In this document: positions 1 to 10,375 of the stretch, piece by piece
Numbering within the stretch: position 1 is the first letter of the stretch
How the letters are laid out: every line of letters begins with the position of its first letter
Assembly (NCBI RefSeq): GCF_900232995.1
Contig: NZ_OCVX01000001.1
Coordinates: 29,670 to 93,669 of the forward strand
Origin: Mycobacterium simulans
Lineage (GTDB): Bacteria; Actinomycetota; Actinomycetes; Mycobacteriales; Mycobacteriaceae
DNA length: 64,000 nt
Reading direction: 5' to 3'
Made by a program: the position numbers and the translations under genes
The notes under the pieces: model-generated
What the model was told of the DNA's origin: nothing
Databases searched by the model: none
The model's input: only the letters and a program-made list of their open reading frames with translations

Positions 1-1
1 T

Positions 2-829
2 ACTTCTGGATACGTCAGCGCGCGCCAATCGGTTCAAAGCTCCAGTCAACTCGATTGGGCGCTCGAAGCCTCCTTCGACAGCGCAGAACGGCTCGACGCA
101 TGGCTCGACGGCGCGGAACGCCAGGCCATACTTTCCGAAGGCCAACAACAAGGATGCTGGCGGGCTGCCTCCGAAGTCATCCTCGCCGAGGGCGAATTGC
201 CACCCGCGAACCTCGGTGTCTTCCTGCACAGCGTGTCGCCCGGCAAGGAAACCGAATTCATTGCAGCCCAAGGTAACTTGACGCGCATCAGCTCCGGATT
301 TCCCGGATACGAAGGGACGACACTGCTTCCCGCGGATGCCTCCGGGCAGTGGATGACGGTGCTTCGCTTTCGCACCCCGAGCCAGCTGACGCGATGGATT
401 CGATCACGCGAACGGCAAGAAGCGCTGCCGCGGCTGCGGGGCGAGTTGACCCGCGACTTCGCCGAACTGCCTCGCAGTGCACCATTCGGGTCGACCGTTC
501 GAGTTGCCGACGGGCAAACGAAAATCACACCGGGTTGGAAGTCGGCAATGCTGGTGTTGCTGTGCTTGTACCCGACCGTGCTCGTGTTGGCCAAGTCGCT
601 GGCACCCGCGCTGAAGCAGCTCGGAATCGGGCCAGCGGTATCGATGTTCTTGGGCAATGTCGTCAGCGTTGTGTTGCTGCAATGGGTTCTCGTACCGATC
701 GCATCGCGCCCGTTCCGGCGGTGGTTGGACCCTATCGACGGGGCGCCGGTCCGCATCGGTCTGGCGGGGGCTGCAGTGCTCCTCGGCGCCTACGCCGCAC
801 TTGTGCTGCTCTTCACGTTGGGCGACTAA
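2..829 (+). CDS. Antibiotic-biosynthesis-monooxygenase-like membrane protein, 5' end missing
   Basis: The reading frame is open from the first bases of the window, so the gene starts outside it and at least 275 codons are visible. The soluble part resembles two tandem ABM (dimeric alpha-beta barrel) domains. The second one begins near base 212 (NLGVFLHSVSPGKE) and ends near base 460. The C-terminal third has about three hydrophobic helices (around 550-590, 625-695 and 750-820). ABM domains with C-terminal membrane helices occur in actinobacterial proteins of unknown substrate, so no reaction is assigned. The gene converges on the MmpL gene. An internal GTG or ATG start (for example 197) is possible but would cut into a domain. 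Confidence 0.65.
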   Translation, partial: TSGYVSARQSVQSSSQLDWALEASFDSAERLDAWLDGAERQAILSEGQQQGCWRAASEVILAEGELPPANLGVFLHSVSPGKETEFIAAQGNLTRISSGFPGYEGTTLLPADASGQWMTVLRFRTPSQLTRWIRSRERQEALPRLRGELTRDFAELPRSAPFGSTVRVADGQTKITPGWKSAMLVLLCLYPTVLVLAKSLAPALKQLGIGPAVSMFLGNVVSVVLLQWVLVPIASRPFRRWLDPIDGAPVRIGLAGAAVLLGAYAALVLLFTLGD

Positions 830-861
830 CTGGCGCTGATCATTTCGTGCGCCTCGGCAAT

Positions 862-3696
862 TCAAACGGTCAAAGCTTCAGACACCTGCTCGTCGTAGGT
901 AACCTGTCGCCGTGGGAACCACAGCCAGCGGCCCAGCACAACCATAACGGCAGGCAACACGAAAGCGCGCACCACAAGCGCGTCCAGCAACAGCCCGAGG
1001 CCGACGGTGACACCGATTTGGGCAATGCTCAGCACATGGCTGGCAGCAAGCGCGAGTATTGTTGTGCCGACAACGATTCCGGCGACTGTAGCAACTCCTC
1101 CGGTCGCGCGGTACGCGCGGATGATGCTGGTGCGTTGCCCGGCCCAGCGTTCTTCGCGGATGCGCAGCGCGAAAAGCAGGTTGCAGGCGGAACCCACGGC
1201 GACCAGCAACACAAAGGCGATCGGCAGCACCGACCAATGCAATGATTGGCCGAATATTCGTTGCCAAATCAGCACGCTGGCGCCAAGTGCACACAGGTAC
1301 GAGATCGCGATGGTGACAACAACGACAAACCCAGCGACCGGACTTCGCAGGAGCATCGCGGCGATCACCAAGATGACGACGAGTGTGGTGGCAACCATCC
1401 GCATCAGGTCGCTGCCCACCAGATCCTGAAGGTCTCGGGTGGCGGGTCCGACGCCGGTGAGTTCAACCGCGGTCGGTTGGAGCGTGCCATCCTTGGTCGC
1501 GTCTGCCACGGCGGCCACGATGGCACGAGCACGTTCGGCACCATCAGAGCCCCACTCTTGCCCATCGCCGTAGACGATAAGACGCGTCGCGCGTCCGTTT
1601 GCCGAAATGAAATCGTTCAGCAGAACGCGCATATTGGGGTCGGTCAGAATCTTTCGGGAGGCGTAGAGGTCTGCTCCCGGAGAGCCCTGAGAAGCCGCCA
1701 CAAGGTTCTGCAAATAGCCGGGTAGCTCCAGCGCTGGTACCGGGCGTGCAGCGCTGACGGTGCCAATCACGCCTTCTGCTGAGGCTCGTAGCTGTTCCAG
1801 CTGACCGGTGATCTTGGCTATCGCAATCGGCAGATTGGATGGACCGCCCTTTGCGGCGCCCTCCGCAACCTGCTGCCCGAGCTGTTCTGCCGTATCAGCC
1901 AGCTTCACCGAACTGTCGACGACGGTGTTCGACCATTGGACCGCTTCGTCGGCAGCAGCACATACCGGGGTTGTCGTGCAGTTCGGTAGCCCCGCGACGA
2001 GATTGCGCAGCGGTCCGAAAATGTCGGAGATGTCAGCTGCGCGGCCCCGAACTTTGGCGATCGATTCCTGCATGAGATGGACGGCCAAACCGGCCCCACC
2101 GATTCCGTAGGCGCCGAGCGACATCGCATTCTCGGTGAGGTCGATCGACTTCGTCATGTCGGCGATCGCGGTTTCGAGAGCGGCGAACGCCGCACCCCGA
2201 GACGCGACGAGGTCGGAAAACTCGTCGAGACGATCACCGAAATTCCCTGCCGAAGTTGAATACGCGGCTTGTTTGGACACCATCCCGGTGGGGTGGCTGG
2301 CTGACTGCACCATGCGCACACCGGGAACCGTCATGATTGCGGCGGTGATTCGTTCCAACGCAGTCAGACCCGCGGGATTGCGAATGTCGTGGTCGGTCTG
2401 GATGGTGACGACGTCGGGCAATAGTTGGTTGGCGGCGAAGTGACCGTCGACCGCTTGGTACCCGCGGTTGGATTCGGCGTTGGCCGGGGTCGCCGCAGAT
2501 TCGTCCCACCCGATCGGCACTGCAGGCAGGCTGACCATAAGAATGAAAACCAGCACGCCGCTGGCCACCAGGATCGGCGCTGGCCAGCGCGCCACATAGA
2601 TGCCGAGCCGCCGCAACCGGCGCCGCACCCGGTTACGGGCTGGCGGGTTCAGCAAGTCGGCGCGGCCAGCGAGCGCTATGAGCGCCGGCGTGAAGGGAAG
2701 TGTGGCCGCCGCGACCACGAGAGTGCCGATCGTTAACAGGGCTCCGGTTGGCCCGAACACACTGATCCGGGCGAAGTCTAGAAATTTCACAAAGCCCAGG
2801 GGCACCACCACGATGAGTGCCGAACCGATGATTGTCGGTGCCACACCCCGGTAGGCGTCCGCGAACGCATCCGCTGGGGCGAATTGTTGTCGTCGCCGTT
2901 CCTGGTAACGCCCGATCAGGAATATCGTGAAGCCGGTACCGACACCGGCAACCACAGCAATGCTCAGCCCGATAGCGAATACCGAAACCCCGATGTCACC
3001 GCGTTCGACGAGGACGGCGACGATCGGCTTGGCCACGGTTAAGGCCAAGCCGACCGTCACCAATGGCACCATCGCAGTGATCGGGGATCGGTCGAAAATC
3101 AACAACAGGACTAACAGCACCGCGAATGTCATCAGCACGATGAACTTCATCTGCTGGTATATCGCCGCGAACTCGTCCATGATCGTGGCGCCAGGACCGG
3201 TGACAAATACCTGCAGGCCGTCGGGGGGGTGCAAATCTTTCACCATGTTGCGCACGGCTTGCACGGACTCGTTGGCGTGCGTGGTTCCGACCATGCCCGA
3301 TAACCGCACGAATACTGTCGCCACCTGATGGTCGGCGCTAAAACTCCGCCCCGCCATGACGGGGACTGCCCACCAGTCCACTACATCGGTGACATGCTGG
3401 TCATCGGCGTCCAGCGCGGCGACCAGTTGATCGCAGAATGCCCGGTCGCGGTCGGTCAGGGGTCCGTCTCGTTGTAAGACCACGTATCCGAGGTTGTCGG
3501 TGGGCGGCTTCGAGAAGGCCGCTGCCGACTGTTGCAACGCATGCCAGCTCGCGGTGCCGGCTGGCGCAAATGGTTGATCCCGCGCGGCGGTGAGCGCTTC
3601 GAGTTGCGGCGCCATGGCATTGCCGACAACGGCAGCGACCAACCACAAACCGACGATCCATAGCGCGAAGCGATCGATAAATCGAGCAATCACCAC
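862..3696 (-). CDS. MmpL-family RND transporter
   Basis: This 944-residue protein has the MMPL layout: one N-terminal helix (about 10-30), a large extracytoplasmic loop, a block of five helices (about 180-345), a second long loop (about 395-760, partly helical) and a second five-helix block to the C terminus. Family members export lipids or siderophores across the inner membrane using proton motive force. The predicted start is a GTG at 3696. No MmpS partner or lipid-synthesis gene lies next to it, so the cargo is unknown. The gene stands alone and converges on the monooxygenase-like gene. Confidence 0.88.
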   Translation of the reverse strand: MVIARFIDRFALWIVGLWLVAAVVGNAMAPQLEALTAARDQPFAPAGTASWHALQQSAAAFSKPPTDNLGYVVLQRDGPLTDRDRAFCDQLVAALDADDQHVTDVVDWWAVPVMAGRSFSADHQVATVFVRLSGMVGTTHANESVQAVRNMVKDLHPPDGLQVFVTGPGATIMDEFAAIYQQMKFIVLMTFAVLLVLLLIFDRSPITAMVPLVTVGLALTVAKPIVAVLVERGDIGVSVFAIGLSIAVVAGVGTGFTIFLIGRYQERRRQQFAPADAFADAYRGVAPTIIGSALIVVVPLGFVKFLDFARISVFGPTGALLTIGTLVVAAATLPFTPALIALAGRADLLNPPARNRVRRRLRRLGIYVARWPAPILVASGVLVFILMVSLPAVPIGWDESAATPANAESNRGYQAVDGHFAANQLLPDVVTIQTDHDIRNPAGLTALERITAAIMTVPGVRMVQSASHPTGMVSKQAAYSTSAGNFGDRLDEFSDLVASRGAAFAALETAIADMTKSIDLTENAMSLGAYGIGGAGLAVHLMQESIAKVRGRAADISDIFGPLRNLVAGLPNCTTTPVCAAADEAVQWSNTVVDSSVKLADTAEQLGQQVAEGAAKGGPSNLPIAIAKITGQLEQLRASAEGVIGTVSAARPVPALELPGYLQNLVAASQGSPGADLYASRKILTDPNMRVLLNDFISANGRATRLIVYGDGQEWGSDGAERARAIVAAVADATKDGTLQPTAVELTGVGPATRDLQDLVGSDLMRMVATTLVVILVIAAMLLRSPVAGFVVVVTIAISYLCALGASVLIWQRIFGQSLHWSVLPIAFVLLVAVGSACNLLFALRIREERWAGQRTSIIRAYRATGGVATVAGIVVGTTILALAASHVLSIAQIGVTVGLGLLLDALVVRAFVLPAVMVVLGRWLWFPRRQVTYDEQVSEALTV

Positions 3697-3920
3697 ATGA
3701 GCCTTAGCCGCCGGTCAGGCATCACGTTGCCGGCTGATTCTGTTCAACTAGTGCATCGCCTTCGCTTCGGGTGACATCCTGACGCTAGCCACCAACCGAT
3801 CTAGATCATTCAATCACCTCAGCCGCCGATCAACAGTAAATTTCGCGTGAGCTGGTCAGCGCGACGGCATACGCGGAAATCCTGGTCATTCGCATTCCCT
3901 GCTCGCTGGGGTGCCCGACC

Positions 3921-4887
3921 ATGGGTGTCCTTCGGTTCATCTGGCAACGTGTGCTGGCGTTTGACCGGATCGGATCCCGTATCCCCCAGCTCATTCAGGT
4001 GTGGCTGCTCGAACTGTTCTTCGCGATGCCGTTGACCTTCGTTATCGCGCTTTATCGCGAGGATGATCGACATCCACGGCGCGTTTGGTGTGCCTGGCAC
4101 CGGCGGCCGTATCGACGGAGTGTTCTGGGGCGCGCTGGCGATGTCGCTGATCTTCGGCTTCTTGTTCGTGCGCTCCCTGGTGAAACCGCGAATGGTACAG
4201 GGCTCTTGGACTCCCGTCGTGGGCGCCGACATCGGACCCGTGACCGTGTACGGCGGCAACCGTTCGTGGACGGTTACCTATTCCTACCTAACCAACCACC
4301 CGTCCTACGCGCTGCTGTTGCTTCTCACTGCGCCGATCCCGGGCGTCATGCTCGCGGCGACGATCAACCAAGGCGACAGTACATTCTATTTTCGGGCGAG
4401 CGGCATTGTTGGATTAGTCGTCCTGGCCTGTATGGCGCTGGCGCGCGTATTGGCCTGGTACGTCTTTCGATTCGGTCGCCGTCAACTCGATGAGCAGCTG
4501 CAAGCATTACCGATCTCGCGACGCCGCCTGGGCTGGGAAATCGCCTGGAAGCCGGTCCTGGTTCTGATGGTGTCGATGTATGCGATCGTCGGTATCCCGC
4601 TGGGTGCAATGTGGTTGAAGGAAAAGCACACAATCGCCGCCCTTCCCGTCGTCACCGTGGCCGACGCGGAAAACCCCGGCAGCTATCGGCGCGTGGTGGG
4701 CACCCTGGCGTCCAAGCCAATTTATTGGGCAGCACGAGGCACCGGCCGCGGCGGCAACAATTTTGCGGGCGCTGCTGTCCAACCCGTAAGACGGCAATGC
4801 GATCCCGGACGCGGGCGGCCGTTGTACCGTTCTGCACAGGTCTCACACGGTTCAGCGACAAAGCCGGATAAGAAGCCGTTGCCATGA
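3921..4887 (+). pseudogene. Integral membrane protein, interrupted by a one-base frameshift
   Basis: The start codon at 3921 begins a hydrophobic N terminus (MGVLRFIWQRVLAFDRIG...) that runs to about 4050 and then turns into arginine-rich nonsense. The frame opened at 4063 (MIDIHGAFGVPG...) continues as a membrane protein with three or four helices. Removing one T from the run near 4051-4053 joins the two parts smoothly (VIALIARMIDIHG). The last ~35 residues (after about 4780) also look unlike a natural C terminus, so a second lesion is possible. If the T is an assembly error, the gene encodes an intact protein of about 320 residues. The family is not recognised. Confidence 0.6.
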
Positions 4888-4921
4888 GACTGGGTTGTGG
4901 CTTATGAGGGGAGTTAACACC

Positions 4922-5788
4922 ATGACCAGAGCAGCAATTTCGGCCGCGGCGTTGGCCGCGCTCATGTTTGCTGCGGGATGCAGCGGGTCCAGCAGTCACC
5001 AAGCGGACGACAAGTCACAGTCGGGGCAGCCATCGAGTCAAGTGGCGAAATCATCGGCCGAGCCCGCATCGCCCGGGAACATGACCATTCGCTATGAGGA
5101 CGCCGACACACCAGAGGCACGGCGCGGACGTCAGCTCATGCAGGACGCCACGCTTTTAGAACAAGTCGCCCAGCAGGTCAACGACACTTTGAATCTGCCT
5201 TACGACGTGGGGGCCGTCGGCAAGCAATGCGGCGAGGCCAACGACTACTGGGACCCCAACGTCAACGAGATACAACTCTGCTACGAGGACATCCAGCAAA
5301 GCGAGCAAAGGTTTGCAAACAACGGTAATCCGGATCCGGTGGTCGCCGCGGTCGATGCGACGATCTCCGGGTTCTATCACGAACTCGGACACGCCACCCT
5401 GGCCATCTATCAGCTGGCGTTCACCGGGCGCGAGGAAGACGTGGCCGATCAGCTCTCCGCGTTCATGCTCCTAACCCCGGGCGCAGACGGAAAGCCTTAC
5501 CCCAACGGCGTTCGTATCGCCACCGACACCGCCCAGGACTGGAAGCTGAGCGCGAAAGAGGCCGGCGATGCCAACGATCTTCCGTTCTGGGACGGGCACT
5601 CCATGGACATCACGCGCATGTACAACTGGGAGTGCTGGATCTATGGCTCAGATCCGATAACCAACGCGAATATCGTCACCTCCGGCGACTTGCCGGAAGA
5701 CCGCGCCGGCAATTGCGAAGACGAGTTTCAGAACATGTCCAGGGCATGGCACGAGATGCTGGGGCCACACCTCAAGAAACCCAGCTGA
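4922..5788 (+). CDS. DUF4344-like metallopeptidase lipoprotein
   Basis: The predicted product has a signal peptide ending in a lipobox (FAAGC), so it is probably a lipid-anchored exported protein. A Ser/Gln-rich linker is followed by a globular domain with HELGH at residues 153-157 and a downstream E-E-D motif (GREEDVADQ). This is the pattern of the putative zinc metallopeptidases grouped as DUF4344. Several cysteines in the second half may form disulfides. The ATG at 4922 is preferred over a start nine codons upstream because GAGGGG lies about 12 bases before it. The substrate is unknown. Confidence 0.75.
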   Translation: MTRAAISAAALAALMFAAGCSGSSSHQADDKSQSGQPSSQVAKSSAEPASPGNMTIRYEDADTPEARRGRQLMQDATLLEQVAQQVNDTLNLPYDVGAVGKQCGEANDYWDPNVNEIQLCYEDIQQSEQRFANNGNPDPVVAAVDATISGFYHELGHATLAIYQLAFTGREEDVADQLSAFMLLTPGADGKPYPNGVRIATDTAQDWKLSAKEAGDANDLPFWDGHSMDITRMYNWECWIYGSDPITNANIVTSGDLPEDRAGNCEDEFQNMSRAWHEMLGPHLKKPS

Positions 5789-6000
5789 GCCACGCCCGTC
5801 GGCGCCACTGCCGTGTTCGGCACGTACGCAAGCGGATTCGGCTGGCGGACTTGCGCCGATGTTGTGCGCGATGGCGAGCTCGCGACGTCCCCATGCCCCG
5901 CCGGCGGAACAAGTCTCGGCTGGGCAGAGTTCATGCACTATTCAGGCACCCGTCGATCTGAGATCGTTGACCGCACACGAGCACCGGTTTTTCTCACGGT

Positions 6001-7170
6001 ATGCGTGTCGTTCAGGTCGCCAACTTCTATGGACCTCGCTCCGGTGGCCTGCGGACCGCGATCGACCGTTTGGGCGCGGAATACTCTGCCGGTGGACACA
6101 AGGTATTTCTGATCGTCCCGGGTCCACATGCGGGGCGAATCCGGCTGCCCACGGGTGTCGTGCGAATCACGCTGCCCGCCAAGCTGCTTCCGTTCACCGG
6201 GGGCTACCGCGCGATAATGCCGGGACCCGTGCGCGCCGTGCTGGAAACGCTGCAACCAGATGCCTTGGAGGTCTCCGATCGGCTCACGCTGAGGTCGCTG
6301 GGCCGGTGGGGCCGCGACCACGGCGTCACAACCGTGATGATCTCCCATGAACGTCTTGATCGCTTTGCCGGCCAACTGCTTCCGCGTCGAACCGCACAGA
6401 AATTCGCAGACTTCGCCAACAAGCGCACCGCCGCCAACTACGACACGGTGGTGTGTACAACCAGCTTCGCGCGGGAGGAATTCGACCGCATAGGCGCCAC
6501 GAATACCGTCACCGTCCCGCTGGGTGTGGACCTGCAGACCTTCCACCCGCGTCGGCGCTCTGCACTGCTGCGACGGCGCTGGGCCACACCGGCGCAGGTC
6601 CTACTGGTCCACTGCGGCCGGCTCTCGGTGGAAAAGCATGCCGATCGCAGCATCGACGCCGTAGCTGCACTGTGTGACGCCGGAGTCGACACCAGATTGG
6701 TGGTCGTTGGCGACGGTCCGTTGCGGGCCAGGCTGCAACGGCAGGCAACTGGGTTGCCAATCGACTTCACCGGCTTCATCTCCGATCGCCTCACGGTTGC
6801 GGGACTGCTGGCTTGCGCCGATGTCACGCTGGCGCCTGGGCCGCACGAAACGTTTGGGCTGGCCGCATTGGAATCGCTGGCCTGCGGCACACCGGCCGTG
6901 GTGTCGCGCACATCTGCGCTGGCCGAGATCATCACCGCGGACAGCGGCGCCCTGGCCGACAACGATCCGATGGCGATCGCACAGGCGGTCCGCACAGTCG
7001 TCAGCAGGCCCGAGCAAGATCGCCGTGTTAGCGCGAGGCGACGCGCCGAAATGTTCACCTGGCGGCGGGCCGCGGGAGGCATGCTGACAACTCTCGGCGC
7101 GCACCGAAACGCATCCGCAGCAATATTTTTCAAATCCACCAACGAAATATCGCGCGTGGAACTCATGTAG
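6001..7170 (+). CDS. pimC: Alpha-mannosyltransferase PimC (GT4)
   Basis: This 389-residue GT-B glycosyltransferase is recognised from its beginning (MRVVQVANFYGPRSGGLRT) and its core as the PimC protein described in M. tuberculosis CDC1551. PimC transfers a mannose from GDP-mannose onto phosphatidylinositol dimannoside in the cytoplasmic phase of PIM/LAM synthesis. The GT4 signature is clear near residues 279-302 (APGPHETFGLAALESLACG), with the two conserved glutamates. In M. tuberculosis this gene belongs to RvD2, a segment absent from H37Rv and next to plcD; here too a phospholipase C follows. The C-terminal ~25 residues are divergent. No canonical ribosome site is evident before the ATG. 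Confidence 0.85.
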   Translation: MRVVQVANFYGPRSGGLRTAIDRLGAEYSAGGHKVFLIVPGPHAGRIRLPTGVVRITLPAKLLPFTGGYRAIMPGPVRAVLETLQPDALEVSDRLTLRSLGRWGRDHGVTTVMISHERLDRFAGQLLPRRTAQKFADFANKRTAANYDTVVCTTSFAREEFDRIGATNTVTVPLGVDLQTFHPRRRSALLRRRWATPAQVLLVHCGRLSVEKHADRSIDAVAALCDAGVDTRLVVVGDGPLRARLQRQATGLPIDFTGFISDRLTVAGLLACADVTLAPGPHETFGLAALESLACGTPAVVSRTSALAEIITADSGALADNDPMAIAQAVRTVVSRPEQDRRVSARRRAEMFTWRRAAGGMLTTLGAHRNASAAIFFKSTNEISRVELM

Positions 7171-7300
7171 AAGTCGTTCGACCACCACGATTATTTGGGC
7201 AGTGCATGAAATTTGCGTGCGACACGCCGGGTCGGGCCGGCAAGGCCGGTCACCGTTGTCGTCTACGTTGAGCTGAAATTCCCCAACGGGAGGCACAGCG

Positions 7301-8836
7301 GTGAGCCAAAGCCGACTCAGCGGAATGTCGCGTCGGAAATTCTTGGGCAATGCCGCCGCAGGGGGTGCTGGGGCGTTAATGGCGCTTGCCGGGCCGGTAA
7401 TTGAAAAGGCCTACGGAGCGGGGCCTTGCGCCGGTCATTTGACCGACATCGAACACTTTGTGCTATTCATGCAGGAGAACCGATCATTCGATCATTACTT
7501 CGGAACGCTCTCCGGCATCGATGGATTCAACACCCCATCGCCACTTTTCGCGCAAAAGGGCTGGAATCCCATGACGCAGGCCATTGACCCTGCCGGCGTC
7601 ACGATCCCCTACCGCCTCGACACCACCCGCGGCCCCATCCTCGACGGCGAATGCGTCAATGACCCGGCCCACACCTGGGCCGCGCTGCATCAGGCCTGGA
7701 ACGGCGGCGCCAACGACAACTGGCTGCCGGTGCAGGCCAACGGAGCACACACCCCCACAGTGATGGGCTACTACCAGCGCCAAGACATTCCGGTCCACTA
7801 CCTGCTCGCTGACGCGTTCACGATCTGCGATCGGTACTTTGGCTCGGTGTTGGGACCAACCCTGCCCAACCGGCTGTACTGGCTGAGCGCCACCCTCGAC
7901 CCAGACGGAACCAATGGCGGGCCGCAGCTGGGGAGCCCCTACATCAAGCCGACTCAGAGCTTCAGCTGGCGCATCATGCCACAGAACCTCAGCGACGCCG
8001 GCATCACCTGGAAGGTGTATCGCAACAAGACCCTCGGACCGTTCGTCTCCGATCTCACCTTCGGTAATTTCATCGAGTACTTCACACAGACAGCGGATCC
8101 GAGGTCGGATCTCGCCCGCCGCGGCCTAGCGCCGAGCTACCCCGGAGATTTCCTCGTCGACGTCAAAACCAACAGACTGCCGCAGGTTTCCTGGGTGATT
8201 CCCAACATCCTTCAATCCGAACACCCAGCATTCCCGGTGGCGGCGGGCGCCATCGCGCTGGTGATGGTGCTCAAGATCCTGCTGTCCAATCCGGCGGTCT
8301 GGGAAAAGACCGCGTTGATCGTCAGCTACGACGAAAACGGCGGATTCTTCGACCACGTCGTACCGCCCACCGCGCCACCGGGAACTCCCGGCGAATATGT
8401 CACGGTGCCTGACATCAATGCGGTGCCTGATTCCGGGGGCATCCGTGGGCCGATCGGCTTGGGTTTTCGGGTCCCGTGTTTGATCATCTCTCCGTACAGC
8501 CGCGGGCCGCTGATGGTCCACGACACCTTCGACCACACCTCACAGCTGCGATTGCTGGAGACACGATTCGGGGTACCAGTGCCTAACCTCACCCCCTGGC
8601 GCAGAAGCACGGTGGGAGATATGACTTCCGCGTTCAACTTCGCTGTCCCGCCAAACCCGTCGCCGCCTAAGCTGAATCATCCTGTGGTTGGCGAACTTTC
8701 GAAACTCCCGCAGTGCGTTCCGAACGCGGTACTGGGCAGCGTGAATTACGGGATCCCCTACCGAGTGCCGTATCCGCAAACCATGCCGTCTCAGGAAACC
8801 ACTCCAGTCCGTGGGATTCCCAGCGGTGCTTGCTAA
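7301..8836 (+). CDS. Phospholipase C, Tat-exported (PlcABCD family)
   Basis: The 511-residue protein starts with a twin-arginine signal ([12 protein letters not shown], residues ~10-21) and carries the phosphoesterase hallmark [11 protein letters not shown] (about 58-68). A later region, [12 protein letters not shown], is typical of this metal-binding superfamily. Members hydrolyse phosphatidylcholine and sphingomyelin outside the membrane and are virulence-associated in tuberculous mycobacteria. The GTG start at 7301 is supported by GGGAGG about eight bases upstream. Its position directly after pimC matches plcD of RvD2, but the four paralogues are too similar to name this one without an alignment. 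Confidence 0.93.
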   Translation: MSQSRLSGMSRRKFLGNAAAGGAGALMALAGPVIEKAYGAGPCAGHLTDIEHFVLFMQENRSFDHYFGTLSGIDGFNTPSPLFAQKGWNPMTQAIDPAGVTIPYRLDTTRGPILDGECVNDPAHTWAALHQAWNGGANDNWLPVQANGAHTPTVMGYYQRQDIPVHYLLADAFTICDRYFGSVLGPTLPNRLYWLSATLDPDGTNGGPQLGSPYIKPTQSFSWRIMPQNLSDAGITWKVYRNKTLGPFVSDLTFGNFIEYFTQTADPRSDLARRGLAPSYPGDFLVDVKTNRLPQVSWVIPNILQSEHPAFPVAAGAIALVMVLKILLSNPAVWEKTALIVSYDENGGFFDHVVPPTAPPGTPGEYVTVPDINAVPDSGGIRGPIGLGFRVPCLIISPYSRGPLMVHDTFDHTSQLRLLETRFGVPVPNLTPWRRSTVGDMTSAFNFAVPPNPSPPKLNHPVVGELSKLPQCVPNAVLGSVNYGIPYRVPYPQTMPSQETTPVRGIPSGAC

Positions 8837-8866
8837 TTCGTGTCCAACTCGCCTAGAGCAAAACAC

Positions 8867-8898
8867 TGGCCGCCATAGCCCAATGGGCTAGGCGGCCA
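8867..8898. terminator. Hairpin between convergent genes
   Basis: TGGCCGCC, one bulged A, TAGCCC, a three-base loop, then GGGCTA and GGCGGCCA form a nearly perfect stem of about 14 pairs. It sits just after the phospholipase C stop and just after the stop of the opposing small secreted protein, so it can terminate both transcripts. It lacks a long U tract, as is usual in mycobacteria. Confidence 0.7.
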
Positions 8899-8923
8899 GG
8901 TTCCGTGAAATGCGTTTTGGAAC

Positions 8924-9169
8924 TTAGGTGCACGGTATGCCGTGCGGACCTCCAATCCAGTGACCAGGCGGTGCCTGCCACGGGCACCAGTGCTGAATCT
9001 GTCCAGGTGGTACCGGCTGCCATCTAATCGGATCGTCGATATGGGGCCCCGGTGGTCCTGGTATACGTGGTCCCGGATCGGCCTGCGCGACACCGGCACC
9101 GATGCCCAGCACAGTGGCGCACATCGCCCCGGCGAGTGTGATCCTCCCCACGATTCTCTTCATATCCAT
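8924..9169 (-). CDS. Small secreted Pro/Gly-rich protein
   Basis: This 81-residue protein has an N-terminal Sec signal peptide (basic start, hydrophobic core, AQA cleavage site near residue 30). A mature part of about 50 residues is rich in proline, glycine, tryptophan and histidine and contains two cysteines. GGGAGG lies nine bases before the ATG. Such small secreted proteins of unknown function are common in mycobacteria, and no family is assigned. Confidence 0.75.
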   Translation of the reverse strand: MDMKRIVGRITLAGAMCATVLGIGAGVAQADPGPRIPGPPGPHIDDPIRWQPVPPGQIQHWCPWQAPPGHWIGGPHGIPCT

Positions 9170-9355
9170 TGTGGTGGCCTCCCTTTTGGCCCTTTCTTAC
9201 CGCGCGCCAGATCAGTGGTACTCCGCTGACGTGCGGGTTAGGCAGGGTAACAACCTGCAATACTTCCAAGATACCCTCCGGACCTGAACGTCAAACCCGG
9301 TCCGCGCGCGTAAGGTAGCGATGGGCCGCTGATTGGGACCAGCCGGTATTAGATC

Positions 9356-10375
9356 TCAACTGGGTGACGCCCCGCTTGGCTGGCGCACTGGTAGTCCAGC
9401 GGCGCGGTATATCGCATCGATGACGATCATGTTCTCGACGGCATCCTCCGGTGTTGTCTTTACCGGTTCCCCGCGCAGCACCGCGGCGGCGAATGCGTCG
9501 AGCTGGTACGCATAGGAGGCGCGGCGCGAAAAACGCTCTACCCGTTTGCCATTGGCTGATCGCACCGTCATCCGGTGAAAATACTGCGGTACAACAGGAT
9601 TGAGCACACGCAGCTCGCCGTCGTCGCCGATCAGGTGAGCGCTGATGTTCAGCAGGTCCGATGACCACATCGAGCAGCGGACCCTGCCCGTGTGCCCGCC
9701 CGCAAACCGCAACTCTGCCACCATCGCCCGATCGACCTGTGAATCACGCGGTTTGGCTTGCGCTGAAACAACTTCCGGAGCTGCCCCGCCGAACGTACGC
9801 GCCATATGGACGGCATAGCAGCCAGCATCCATCAGTGCGCCACCGGCAAGCGAAAAGTTATAGCGGATGTCAGAAAACTTCGGCAGCGGAAAGCACATCG
9901 AGGTCTCGACCCGCCGGAGCTTGCCGAGCTCGCCCGAGGCGACGATCTGCTCGACTCGTAAAGCCAGCGGATGGTAGCGGTAGTGAAACGCCTCCATGAC
10001 GACCCGATCCGACTTCGCTGCCAGCTCTGCGATCTCACGGGCTTCGATTGCGTTGGCGGTAAACGGCTTCTCACACAACACGTGCTTGCCGGCGGCCAGC
10101 GCGGCGCGTGTCCAACGGCCGTGCAAACCGTTGGGCAACGGAATGTAGATCGCATCGAGGTTCGGGTCGGCGATCAGGGTGTCGTAGTTGTCATGCACCC
10201 GAGCGAGGCCGTGTTTGGCGGCGAAGTCCCGAGCACGCGACACGTCACGGGCGGCCACTGCGGCCACCTCAACCTCGGCGTTTGCTTTGGCCGGGTTGAC
10301 GAGCGCCAGCGGTGCAATGCGGGCCGCACCCAGAATGCCGATCCGTAACGGTGCCCGCTGTCCGGACTCAGCCAT
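9356..10375 (-). CDS. Gfo/Idh/MocA-family NAD(P)-dependent oxidoreductase
   Basis: This 339-residue protein begins with a Rossmann fold (LRIGILGAARIAP) and carries the family motif CEKPFTAN (about residue 100), whose Lys-Pro takes part in catalysis on sugars and related alcohols. The C-terminal alpha/beta domain is complete. Its ATG overlaps the stop of the upstream FAD gene by one base (TAATG), so the two are translationally coupled and probably serve one pathway. The substrate is unknown. Confidence 0.85.
   Translation of the reverse strand: MAESGQRAPLRIGILGAARIAPLALVNPAKANAEVEVAAVAARDVSRARDFAAKHGLARVHDNYDTLIADPNLDAIYIPLPNGLHGRWTRAALAAGKHVLCEKPFTANAIEAREIAELAAKSDRVVMEAFHYRYHPLALRVEQIVASGELGKLRRVETSMCFPLPKFSDIRYNFSLAGGALMDAGCYAVHMARTFGGAAPEVVSAQAKPRDSQVDRAMVAELRFAGGHTGRVRCSMWSSDLLNISAHLIGDDGELRVLNPVVPQYFHRMTVRSANGKRVERFSRRASYAYQLDAFAAAVLRGEPVKTTPEDAVENMIVIDAIYRAAGLPVRQPSGASPS

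Noticed and set aside
1246..1725. Long open frame antisense to the MmpL gene
   Set aside because: High-GC shadow of the real gene with no family resemblance; several others across the window were rejected for the same reason.
5789..6000. Possible extra gene before pimC
   Set aside because: Frames are short and arginine-rich; no ribosome site or family match.
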